From: Phycisphaerales bacterium UBA4658
GTDB lineage: Bacteria; Planctomycetota; Phycisphaerae; Phycisphaerales; UBA1924
Direction: 5' to 3'
NCBI GenBank assembly: GCA_002405485.1
Contig: DHLW01000178.1
Span: forward strand, 1 to 9,261
DNA length: 9,261 bases
Translations under genes and position numbers: made by a program
The notes under the pieces: model-generated
Database searches by the model: none
Told to the model about the DNA's origin: nothing
What the model saw: the letters and a program-made list of their open reading frames with translations, nothing else
Shown: one piece after another, positions 1-6,767 of the stretch
How positions within the stretch are numbered: the stretch's first letter is position 1
Layout of the letters: the number at the start of each line of letters is the position of its first letter

Positions 1-1849
1 CAACGCGTGCAACGAGGTCGCGCGGCAGCAGGGATACAGCGAGTACGAGCACTTCGATGAGACGATCTACGGCGGGGACTTCCTCGCCGACCAGCACCCG
101 GTGCTGGAGATGGCCAACTGGGCTCCGCGGATCATCGACCTGCTGGACCGCATGGGCGTGCCGTTCAATCGCACCAGTGAGGGATATCGCGATTTGCGGC
201 TGTTCGGCGGGTCGCTGTTCAAGCGCACGCACTTTGCCGGCGCGACCACCGGGCAGCAGTTGCTCTACGCCCTCGACGAGCAGACGCGCCGGTACGAGGC
301 CGAGGGCAAGATCACCAAGTACGAGTTCTGGGACTTTCTGTGGCCCGTGATCGACGATGCCGGGCGCTGCGTGGGCATGGTGGGGCAAGACCTTCGGACG
401 ATGCAGATCCGGGCCTTCCGGGCCGATGCCGTGGTCATGGCCACCGGCGGGTGCGGGCTGGTGTATGGCAAGAGCACGAACTCGATCATCTGCACCGGGG
501 CGGCGGCCGCACGCTGTTTCCAGGCCGGCGCCCACTACGGCAATCCGGAGATGATCCAGGTGCACCCGACGGCAATTCCGGGGGCCGACAAGCTCCGGCT
601 CATGTCCGAATCGGCCCGTGGCGAGGGTGGACGCATCTGGGTGCCGGCTCTGCGCTCACCGGACGGCAAGTGGACCAGGCACCCGCGGACGGGTCAGGAT
701 CCTCGGACGATTCCGGAGAACGAGCGGTACTACTTCCTTGAGGAGCGGTATCCGGCGTACGGCAACATCGTGCCGCGCGACATCGCGACCCGGGAGATCT
801 TCTCCATCTGCGTCGACGAGGGCATGGGCGTGGGCGGCGAGCAGCAGGTGTATCTGGACCTGACGCACAAGCCCAAGGAGTACTTGGAGCGGAAGCTCGC
901 GGGCATCCTGGAGATCTACTCGAAGTTTGCGGGTGAAGATCCGTACACGATGCCGATGAAGATTTTCCCCGCCGTGCACTACAGCATGGGTGGCCTGTAC
1001 ACGACCTATGTGCCCGGGTCGTATGCCCCCGCCGACGCGCGCGACAAGCATCGGAGCGGCGCGCCCGCGCCGATCGACGCGAAGGTCGGACAGGGGATGC
1101 AGTACGGCGCACCGGGCAGCATGACCACCGCCATTCCCGGGCTGTACGCGTTCGGCGAGGTGAACTTCGCCTACCACGGGGCCAACCGGCTGGGCGCGAA
1201 CGCGCTCCTGAGCTGCCTGTTCGATGGGCTGTTCTGCGGCTTCGGGGTCGTGAACTATGTCAAGGACATGTCGAAGAACGCCTCGGCCAAGCTGCCGCAG
1301 GGCGTGTACGACCGCTTCGTGGCGCAGGAAGAGGCTAAGCAGAAGGCACTGCTGAGCACGGCGACCGGCGGGAGCGCGGACCCGAAGACCAACCCGTACG
1401 TCATCCACGCCGAGCTTGGTGCGGAGATGACCGAGGCCTGCACCGTCGTCAAGAGCGAGGCCCGGCTCAGGCAGTGCGGCGCGAAGATCGCGGACCTCAA
1501 GGAACGGTTTGCCCGCGTTCGCCTCGGCGACGCGGGGTCGTGGACGAACCAGTCGCTGAGCTTCACCCGGGCGGTTGGGGACATGCTGGCGATTGCCGAG
1601 GCGATCCAGCTCGGCTCGATCGAGCGCAAGGAGAGCCGCGGAGCCCACTACCGGACGGACTTCAAGGAGCGCGACGACGCGAACTTCATGAAGACCACGC
1701 TCGCCAAGTGGGATCCGGCAAGCCGATCGGTCAAGATCGAGTTCGTGCCGATCGATGCCTCGCTCATCAAGCCCAAGAAGCGGGACTACAGCGGAAAGGA
1801 CACGGGCGCCGGCGCCGAGAAGAAGGTCGCGGCGAGCCCGCACGGGTAA
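1..1849 (+). CDS. sdhA: Succinate dehydrogenase flavoprotein subunit (5' partial)
   Basis: This is the catalytic FAD subunit of complex II, which oxidises succinate to fumarate on the cytoplasmic face of the membrane. The frame is open from base 2, so the gene starts upstream and the N-terminal dinucleotide-binding motif and flavin-attachment His lie outside the window. Visible active-site blocks are VHPT (His at 563), SESARGEGG, the RDIATR arginine (776), HYSMGG (His at 977) and HGANRLGAN (Arg at 1187). The wording GKSTNS, MSESARGEGGR, YPAYGN and MKIFPAVHYSMGGL matches the Bacillus subtilis-type enzyme, normally a menaquinone-linked three-subunit complex. Relative to that type, as I remember it, there are two extra segments: about 20 residues after GGRIWV, and about 25-30 residues after GGLYTTY. 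The Lys-rich tail ends at TAA. sdhB follows after a 248 bp gap. Identity is secure; quinone type is inferred. Confidence 0.97.
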   Translation, partial: NACNEVARQQGYSEYEHFDETIYGGDFLADQHPVLEMANWAPRIIDLLDRMGVPFNRTSEGYRDLRLFGGSLFKRTHFAGATTGQQLLYALDEQTRRYEAEGKITKYEFWDFLWPVIDDAGRCVGMVGQDLRTMQIRAFRADAVVMATGGCGLVYGKSTNSIICTGAAAARCFQAGAHYGNPEMIQVHPTAIPGADKLRLMSESARGEGGRIWVPALRSPDGKWTRHPRTGQDPRTIPENERYYFLEERYPAYGNIVPRDIATREIFSICVDEGMGVGGEQQVYLDLTHKPKEYLERKLAGILEIYSKFAGEDPYTMPMKIFPAVHYSMGGLYTTYVPGSYAPADARDKHRSGAPAPIDAKVGQGMQYGAPGSMTTAIPGLYAFGEVNFAYHGANRLGANALLSCLFDGLFCGFGVVNYVKDMSKNASAKLPQGVYDRFVAQEEAKQKALLSTATGGSADPKTNPYVIHAELGAEMTEACTVVKSEARLRQCGAKIADLKERFARVRLGDAGSWTNQSLSFTRAVGDMLAIAEAIQLGSIERKESRGAHYRTDFKERDDANFMKTTLAKWDPASRSVKIEFVPIDASLIKPKKRDYSGKDTGAGAEKKVAASPHG

Positions 1850-2097
1850 TGGAGTCTTCCACAGATGCGTCGTTCTCGTTCGACATCCTCGCAGTCGCCC
1901 GGAGTCGCGATCCGCGATCGGGTTCAGAGCGGCGTGGGGTCGACACGCGAAGCGCACGAGTTGGCCGGGGAGACGCGGGTCTCTTTGCCTCGAAGCCGCG
2001 GAGGCGCCTTCGTTCACCCGGTCAATGAACTTGTCGATCAGGTACATGACGCGTGTCGGACGCCGGTTTCGACGACGATGTTTCGAAAGAAGTACGC
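1850..2097 (+). other. sdhA-sdhB intergenic region with possible small ORF
   Basis: This 248 bp gap is long for two subunits of one complex. It contains one open frame from ATG 1865 to TGA 2101 (78 codons). A GGAG at 1851-1854 lies 10 nt before its start, and its stop overlaps the sdhB start as ATGA, a geometry typical of translational coupling. The predicted peptide is Ser/Arg-rich and matches nothing I recognise. Its third codon positions are less GC-rich than in the neighbouring genes, which argues against long-term coding. A short inverted repeat (GAGAC, 4 nt, GTCTC; 1970-1983) is present but weak. The segment may be a leader, a spacer with an internal promoter, or a real small protein. 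The coding reading is unlikely but not excluded. Confidence 0.2.
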
Positions 2098-2919
2098 ATG
2101 AGCACGACCACCACCATCGATCGCGCCAAGGCCGCCTCTCGAACGATCCGCGTGCGCGTGAAGCGTGCCGACGGGCCGGGGAAACCCAGCCGCTGGGAGA
2201 CATTCAGCATCCGGGTGGATCCTGGAGCGAACGTGATCTCCGCGCTTCAGAAGATCGCGGCGAGCCCGGTGACTGTGGACGGCAAGCAGAGCACGCCGGT
2301 GGTGTGGGACTCCGGGTGCCTGGAGGAAGTCTGCGGCGCGTGCACGATGGTCATCAACGGCAGGGTGCGGCAGTCATGCTCGGCGCTGCTGGACGACTAC
2401 GCGCCGAACGAAGGCGACGAGATCACCCTCGAGCCCATGAGCAAGTTTCCCGTGGTGCGCGACCTGTGGGTGGATCGCGCCCGCATGTTCCACAATCTCA
2501 AGCGCGTCCGCGCCTGGGTGCCGATCGACGGAACATACTCCCTTGGCCCAGGCCCTCGGGAGAAGCCCGAGGTGCAGGAATCGCGGTACAAGATGTCCGA
2601 GTGCATGGCGTGCGGATGCTGCCTCGAGGCCTGCCCGCAGTTCAACATCGAGCCGGAGTCGGAAGCATGGGACACCGCGTTCCTCGGCGCTCATGCCATC
2701 AACCAGGCCCGGTTGTTCAACATGCACGAGACCGGCAAGGTGCTTGAGGGCGAGCGGCTCGACGCGCTCATGGGGCCCGGCGGTGTGACCGACTGCGGCA
2801 ACTCCCAGAACTGCGTCAAGGTCTGCCCCAAGCACATTCCGCTCACCGAGTCCATCGCGGCGATGGGCAGGTCGGTGGCGATCCATGCCGTCAAGAAGTT
2901 CTTCACCAGCCGCCGGTAA
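2098..2919 (+). CDS. sdhB: Succinate dehydrogenase iron-sulfur subunit
   Basis: This 273-residue protein carries electrons from the flavin in SdhA to the quinone site. The N-terminal ferredoxin domain binds [2Fe-2S] through C74, C79, C82 and C94 (C-x4-C-G-x-C-x11-C). The C-terminal domain has C169-x2-C172-x2-C175-x3-C179-P and C233-x5-C239-x3-C243-P, the standard ligand set for the [4Fe-4S] and [3Fe-4S] clusters. An additional Cys at 174 gives the CGCCLEACP wording of the Bacillus-type subunit. I chose ATG 2098, preceded by AAAGAAG five bases upstream. A GTG at 2053 in the same frame would add 15 residues with no better ribosome site. All ligands are present, so the protein should be functional. 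A strong hairpin begins 9 bp after its stop. Confidence 0.97.
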   Translation: MSTTTTIDRAKAASRTIRVRVKRADGPGKPSRWETFSIRVDPGANVISALQKIAASPVTVDGKQSTPVVWDSGCLEEVCGACTMVINGRVRQSCSALLDDYAPNEGDEITLEPMSKFPVVRDLWVDRARMFHNLKRVRAWVPIDGTYSLGPGPREKPEVQESRYKMSECMACGCCLEACPQFNIEPESEAWDTAFLGAHAINQARLFNMHETGKVLEGERLDALMGPGGVTDCGNSQNCVKVCPKHIPLTESIAAMGRSVAIHAVKKFFTSRR

Positions 2920-2928
2920 GCATTGCCC

Positions 2929-2953
2929 CCGAGATCCAGCCGTGGATTCTCGG
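2929..2953 (+). terminator. Hairpin after sdhB, probable terminator
   Basis: The arms CCGAGATCCA and TGGATTCTCGG pair over 10 bp around a GCCG loop, with one bulged T at 2947. The hairpin sits 9 bp past the sdhB stop, where the end of the sdh operon is expected. No T-tract follows, so it would be a tract-less terminator or an RNA 3'-end stabiliser. The pairing is seen directly; the role is inferred. Confidence 0.45.
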
Positions 2954-3076
2954 CCGCTTGGCACTTCTGATAAGTCGCCGGCGCGGTCGCCCAGATCACA
3001 CATTCGTGATTGGTGATCGGGTTCTCACCGTGCTCTGAGCGTCCGGGCGCAGACCCGGGGCGCGGCGACCGATTCC

Positions 3077-4570
3077 ATGGGCATGCACAGCAACACCCCT
3101 TCTGCCCAGGGTCCGGATCATCCTGTCAACTACTGGGGCTTTGGCCCGAGAACCTCGGCGATGCTCGCCACAAGCGGGCTGGTGTGCACGGCCTTTGCCA
3201 TGGGGGCCGACTGGCTCGCGACAGGCGTGGTCGGTCTTCCGCTGGGCGCGTGGCTGGTGGCCTCCGCGGGGGCTGCGGCCCACGCGTGGTCGGGTGGTTC
3301 TGCAAACATCGCTTCTGTCCGTCGATGGCTCTCGCGTCGCTCGACGATCGCACGGCCGATTCCCGCCCGCACGCGGTTCGAGCTGCACGAGACCGTTCCC
3401 GAGCACACGCTCCACCGGGCGGGTCTGGGGCTCGCCAAGGTCGGCAACACACTCCAGCGGGCGACGGCCCGGCTGGTGACCAACTCCGCCGCGGGAACCG
3501 TGACCATCGGGGTGGACGCGACCGAGGCGGACTTCCGCGCCATCGTCTCCGCGATCGGCGTCTTCAAGCCCGGTGGCGCGGAGATCGACGTTGTCCGCGC
3601 CGACGCGGGGCTGATCAAGGATGCGCCCGATGACGCGCAGCGCTTCGACGCGCTGCTTCGCCGGACGTCCGACGGTGAGTACTACGTGTTCGTGCCCGAG
3701 AATGACGCCCATCCGGCGGCGATCGAGGCCTGGTCGAGTCCTTGCCCGATCGGCTATTCCACGTGCTTCCCGGTTCGGCTGGATACTGCCCGGATGGAAC
3801 TTGGGCCCTGCGATCTCTCGGATGCACCGACCTGCGAGGTCGTCTGCGCGCTCGCCACGGTCGCCGCGGTGCTCGGACGTTCACCGGCCCGATTGGCCGG
3901 CTTGAACGGCCTGCCGTCGATGCTCGGCAAGCGATCGACCCTGGCGAACTTCTCGAGCATTCTTGAAGCAGGAATGAACCACCTGGGCGAAACGCTCGGT
4001 GTGATCCGTCATGGTCGCGACCAGACCAGGGCGGTCTCCGCCGCGACGCGATTGTTCATGGCCCATCTCGCAACCCACACCGCCGGCACGGGCGGTGAGG
4101 AGCGGCTGACGGCGGCGGAGCGTGCCGCACGGCTGCTGGGAGACGAGCCCGCGAACATGCTGCGACTCGGGGCCATCCAGGTTGCCGCGGGCAAGGACGA
4201 CGCGGCGATCGACACGTTCGTGCGCGTGTGCCAGGTGCTGCGGGCGCACGAGGCGCGGTGCAGCACCGATCCGCTTGTGTACGTGATGAGCGAGAGTGAT
4301 CTGGGCCAGCCGGACGGGCTGACGCTGGGACGGATCGCCGCGGGCGTGACGCTCATGTACGCCACCGCTCCGCAGAACACGATGACCTATCTGCGGGACG
4401 ACCTGCTGGAGGATCTGGAGTCGACCAGACGCTTCAGCCATGACCCCGATGGGTTGATGCTCGTGCGGACGCTCGTGGACCGCCTGTGCAGATCGGCGCA
4501 GACCAGAGCCGCCGACGCGGCGGTCCCCCAGCAGACGCCGCGGACGCGCCGGCGGCGCAAGGCGGCCTAG
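3077..4570 (+). CDS. Uncharacterised protein with N-terminal hydrophobic hairpin
   Basis: I do not recognise this 497-residue protein. Residues 27-70 form two hydrophobic stretches (about 29-48 and 52-69) separated by a short Gly/Pro turn, which looks like a membrane hairpin. An Arg-rich segment follows at 82-100. The middle (about 130-290) has mixed alpha/beta character with a possible compact domain around VTIGVDATEADFRAIVSAIG. Residues 341-392 are helical and Ala-rich with a spacing reminiscent of one or two TPR-like helical pairs. The last ten residues are strongly basic (RTRRRR). Codon use with GC-rich third positions over the full length supports real coding. ATG 3077 is used; ATG 3083 is an equal alternative, and neither has a clear Shine-Dalgarno. 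It lacks GHKL ATPase motifs, so it is not the missing topoisomerase VI B subunit despite preceding the A subunit. It could be a cytoplasm-facing membrane-anchored protein; function is unknown. Confidence 0.85.
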   Translation: MGMHSNTPSAQGPDHPVNYWGFGPRTSAMLATSGLVCTAFAMGADWLATGVVGLPLGAWLVASAGAAAHAWSGGSANIASVRRWLSRRSTIARPIPARTRFELHETVPEHTLHRAGLGLAKVGNTLQRATARLVTNSAAGTVTIGVDATEADFRAIVSAIGVFKPGGAEIDVVRADAGLIKDAPDDAQRFDALLRRTSDGEYYVFVPENDAHPAAIEAWSSPCPIGYSTCFPVRLDTARMELGPCDLSDAPTCEVVCALATVAAVLGRSPARLAGLNGLPSMLGKRSTLANFSSILEAGMNHLGETLGVIRHGRDQTRAVSAATRLFMAHLATHTAGTGGEERLTAAERAARLLGDEPANMLRLGAIQVAAGKDDAAIDTFVRVCQVLRAHEARCSTDPLVYVMSESDLGQPDGLTLGRIAAGVTLMYATAPQNTMTYLRDDLLEDLESTRRFSHDPDGLMLVRTLVDRLCRSAQTRAADAAVPQQTPRTRRRRKAA

Positions 4571-4602
4571 CGGCGTCCGGCGCCCGACTTGTGCCCGTTG
4601 TC

Positions 4603-4631
4603 TTGGCAGGTGGGGTCTCCCCCACTACACT
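4603..4631 (+). promoter_or_regulatory. Candidate sigma70-type promoter for top6A with palindromic spacer
   Basis: A TTGGCA box at 4603-4608 matches five of six -35 positions. It lies exactly 17 bp from TACACT at 4626-4631, which matches four of six -10 positions. The spacer holds a perfect 6 bp inverted repeat (GTGGGG, TCTC, CCCCAC; 4610-4625). The repeat could be an operator, or the hairpin end of the upstream transcript. Transcription would start near 4638 and leave a leader of about 32 nt. This rests on consensus matching by eye only. Confidence 0.45.
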
Positions 4632-4659
4632 CCGCGCCCCACTGCTGTGCAGCGGCAAC

Positions 4660-4663
4660 GGAG
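4660..4663 (+). promoter_or_regulatory. Ribosome binding site deciding the top6A start
   Basis: GGAG lies six bases before ATG 4670. It favours that start over the in-frame TTG at 4589, whose extra 27 residues are Cys/His/Pro-rich and would be read from the promoter region. Confidence 0.7.
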
Positions 4664-4669
4664 TGCCCC

Positions 4670-5821
4670 ATGGCCAAGAAGTCGTCGATCGTCCAGCCCA
4701 AGCGTGACGCCAAGCCCCGGAAGTTGTCGGAGCGGGACTCGCGCACATTGTCGAAGCTTGTCGGGCTCGCCGACGACGTGACCAAGAAGGCCCTTGGCGG
4801 CAAGGAGCCGAAGCTCGACATCCCGACTCGGACCAAGAGCAACACGATCTGGAACCGGAAGCGCGGCATCCTGGAGATGGGCGACGGCGTCGCTGAGCGC
4901 GAGCTGTTCAACCTGAACCAGGCCAAGCAGTTCATGCAGACGATGCTGCACGCAAGCACCATCAAGGACCTGATCGAGGCCGACAAGACCTCCAGTCTTC
5001 GTGGCGTGTTCTACAAGGCCAAGCACACGGTGGCGGGCACGAAAGAGAACACCTTCGACGATCAGGCCGAGAGCGATCCGATCCTTGAGGATCTGGAGGT
5101 GACGCTCGGCTCGCTGCGGGAGGAACTCCACGTCTTTGCCGAGAATCGCGGTGCGATGGTCGGCAACATCACGCTGGTGGACAAGGGCGACGAGATCGAC
5201 TGCCGGCGCATGGGGAGCGGCGGCTACGCCCTCCCGAGCATCGTCGAACCCGACATCATCCAGTTCAAGAAGTGCGAGGCGAAGTTCGTCCTGCATGTCG
5301 AAAAGGGCACGGTGTGGAACCGCTTCAACGAGGACCGGTTCTGGGAGAAGAACAACTGCATCCTCACGCACGGAGCCGGCCAGCCCCCTCGCGGCTGCCG
5401 GCGCCTGCTGCAGCGGCTGAGCCACGAGCTGAAGCTGCCGATCATCTGCCTGCTGGATTGCGATCCGTGGGGGCACTACATCTACAGCGTGATCAAGCAG
5501 GGATCGATCTCCCTGGCGTTCGAGAGCTCACGCCTGGCGATCCCCGATGCCAAGTTCCTGGGCATCCGCGCCAAGGACTACGACGAGTGCGAACTCTCCG
5601 ACGCGGTCAAGATCGATCTTTCCGACAACGACATCAAACGCGCCAAGGAGATCGCGGCGTATCCGTGGTTCGAGGGCCACAAGCAGTGGCAACGCGAGAT
5701 CGAGCACATGCTCAAGAACGGCTTCAAGATGGAAGTCGAAGCGTTGATCACCAAGGACATTTCGTACGTCACCGAGGAGTACGTCCCGGAGCGTCTGAAG
5801 GACAAGGACTGGCTGGAGTGA
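4670..5821 (+). CDS. top6A: DNA topoisomerase VI subunit A (Spo11/Top6A family)
   Basis: This 383-residue protein is a near full-length relative of archaeal topoisomerase VI A, the subunit that cleaves and rejoins both DNA strands through a tyrosine. The N-terminus is Lys/Arg-rich. RTKSN at 54-58 and the CAP (winged-helix) region at about 80-150 precede the Toprim domain from about 200. The tyrosine motif is SLRGVFY, with Tyr115 at the expected catalytic place. The Toprim metal residues are Glu211 (VEKGTVWNR) and Asp263/Asp265 (LLDCDPWGHY). The remaining family blocks (THGAGQPPR, FLGIRAKDY, TEEYVPERL) are all present. Archaeal homologues usually read R-E-L-Y-Y; here the acidic residue is Gly112 and the first Tyr is Phe114. 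The B subunit (GHKL ATPase), usually adjacent in archaea, is not in the window. The gene appears to have its own promoter. Family assignment is firm; whether it works as topoisomerase VI or alone is open. Confidence 0.95.
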   Translation: MAKKSSIVQPKRDAKPRKLSERDSRTLSKLVGLADDVTKKALGGKEPKLDIPTRTKSNTIWNRKRGILEMGDGVAERELFNLNQAKQFMQTMLHASTIKDLIEADKTSSLRGVFYKAKHTVAGTKENTFDDQAESDPILEDLEVTLGSLREELHVFAENRGAMVGNITLVDKGDEIDCRRMGSGGYALPSIVEPDIIQFKKCEAKFVLHVEKGTVWNRFNEDRFWEKNNCILTHGAGQPPRGCRRLLQRLSHELKLPIICLLDCDPWGHYIYSVIKQGSISLAFESSRLAIPDAKFLGIRAKDYDECELSDAVKIDLSDNDIKRAKEIAAYPWFEGHKQWQREIEHMLKNGFKMEVEALITKDISYVTEEYVPERLKDKDWLE

Positions 5822-5834
5822 TCGAGCCGACGGA

Positions 5835-5879
5835 CCGCCGGCCCCGTGCGCGATGCGGGGCAGGGAACTCAGCCGGCGG
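5835..5879 (+). terminator. Nested inverted repeat between top6A and map
   Basis: The outer arms CCGCCGGC (5835-5842) and GCCGGCGG (5872-5879) are perfectly complementary over 8 bp. Inside them CCCG (5843-5846) pairs with CGGG (5856-5859), giving a two-tier, very GC-rich structure 13 bp after the top6A stop. There is no T-tract. It may terminate top6A transcription or form part of a structured map leader; the sequence does not decide between them. Confidence 0.45.
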
Positions 5880-5894
5880 CCAGCATCGTGATTC

Positions 5895-5914
5895 CGGCAC
5901 ATGCCCCCGTGCCG
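5895..5914 (+). promoter_or_regulatory. Hairpin in the map 5' leader
   Basis: CGGCAC (5895-5900) and GTGCCG (5909-5914) pair perfectly around an 8 nt loop, ending 16 nt before the chosen map start. An in-frame ATG at 5901 lies inside the loop and would be occluded, which supports the start at 5931. Together with the upstream nested repeat it makes the leader unusually structured. A regulatory role is inferred only. Confidence 0.3.
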
Positions 5915-5930
5915 CTATGCTTGGAAACGG

Positions 5931-6752
5931 ATGTCCAAGCCCCCGCAGATCTCTCCCGCCGAAGCCGACCTGGCCTTTGCCGCAGCGCAGTGCGTTGTTG
6001 AAACGCATCGACGCATCGCGGAGTTTCTTCGGGTGGGGCAGACGCTCGCGCAGATCGACGCGTTTGTCGCCAAGACGCTGGCCGACCTGAAGTGCTCGTC
6101 GTGTTTTCTCGGGTACTCAGTGCCTGGCCTGCCCAAGTTCCCGAGCCACGCGTGCCTGAGCGTGAACGAGTGCGTGGTGCACGGAACCGCCGGCTACTAC
6201 ACCAAGCCGCTGATCGAGGGCGATGTGCTCAAGATCGACATCGGGGTTTCGCACAAGGGATGGATCGGCGATGCGGCGTGGACCTACGCCTTCAAGACCC
6301 GAACGCCCGAGGTGAAGAAGCTCATGGACTGCGGCAAGGAGTCGCTCCGCCGAGGCGTGCTCGAGCTCAAGCCCGGCAACATGTTCATCCACTGGGCGCA
6401 GACCGTGCAGCGACACGTCGAGACCGAGTGCGGTTTCCACCTTGTCCGAGGCCTCGGCGGCCACGGCTACGGGCGCAAGCTGCACGGGCCGCCATATGTC
6501 TCCAACGTCGTCCCCAGCTATCCCGGCGAGTGGCCTGACGCGCTCATGCGGTGCTTTCCCGGGACGCTCGTCGCCGTGGAGCCCATGATCGCCGTCGGTA
6601 CCAGCGAGACGACCCAGAAGCCCCGGGCCTGGCCGGTGTTCTCCGCCGATCGATCCATGACTGTGCACTATGAGCACGACGTCCTCATCACCGAGAACGG
6701 CCCGCGCGTCCTCACCGATGGCTTGGAGTCGCTGCCCGACGTCGTCGGCTGA
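5931..6752 (+). CDS. map: Type I methionine aminopeptidase
   Basis: This 273-residue cytoplasmic enzyme removes the initiator Met from new proteins. All five metal ligands of the pita-bread fold are visible: Asp103 (KIDIG), Asp114 (IGDAAW), His178 or its neighbour His185 in GGHGYGRKLH, Glu217 (VEPMI) and Glu248 (HYEHD). By family alignment the ligand is the His of the G-H-G-Y/I-G block, and the other is probably secondary. His84 in VVHG is the usual substrate-site His. The length is close to the standard enzyme of about 250-265 residues, and no N-terminal zinc or SH3 extension is present. The start is ATG 5931; ATG 5901 in frame would add ten residues but lies in a hairpin. The ribosome site (GGAA at 5923-5926) is weak. 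In many bacteria map follows secY and adk; here it is separate and leads a two-gene unit with a secreted peptidase-like protein 15 bp downstream. Confidence 0.96.
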   Translation: MSKPPQISPAEADLAFAAAQCVVETHRRIAEFLRVGQTLAQIDAFVAKTLADLKCSSCFLGYSVPGLPKFPSHACLSVNECVVHGTAGYYTKPLIEGDVLKIDIGVSHKGWIGDAAWTYAFKTRTPEVKKLMDCGKESLRRGVLELKPGNMFIHWAQTVQRHVETECGFHLVRGLGGHGYGRKLHGPPYVSNVVPSYPGEWPDALMRCFPGTLVAVEPMIAVGTSETTQKPRAWPVFSADRSMTVHYEHDVLITENGPRVLTDGLESLPDVVG

Positions 6753-6759
6753 AAGGAGG
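6752..6759 (+). promoter_or_regulatory. Near-perfect Shine-Dalgarno after map
   Basis: AAAGGAGG overlaps the last base of the map stop codon and lies eight bases before ATG 6768. It is the strongest ribosome site in the window. It fixes the start of the next gene and supports co-transcription with map. Confidence 0.85.
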
Positions 6760-6767
6760 CGCTCGGC

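Noticed and set aside
1970..1983. Short hairpin GAGAC-GCGG-GTCTC followed by TTT between sdhA and sdhB, as a terminator
   Set aside because: Only five base pairs and three T residues; too weak, and termination here would cut off sdhB.
656..2203. A 515-codon open frame on the minus strand opposite sdhA and the sdhA-sdhB gap
   Set aside because: It lies antisense to a secure gene, is Arg/Ala/Pro-rich with no recognisable motif, and long antisense frames are expected in GC-rich DNA. Its first residues (MYLIDKFIDRVNEG) look protein-like but are too short to carry weight.
2958..2963. TTGGCA as a -35 box for the 497-residue gene
   Set aside because: No acceptable -10 box lies 16-18 bp downstream; that position is GC-rich.
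2994..3018. GATCAC...GTGATC inverted repeat with a nested GTGAT before the 497-residue gene, as an operator
   Set aside because: The arms are short (6 bp) and no matching promoter boxes were found at a sensible distance, so I cannot support a regulatory call.
3077..4570. The possibility that the unknown gene before top6A is topoisomerase VI subunit B
   Set aside because: No GHKL ATP-binding motifs (Asn-containing E-x-x-x-N box, D-x-G-x-G) or transducer-like features are visible, and it has a membrane-type N-terminus.
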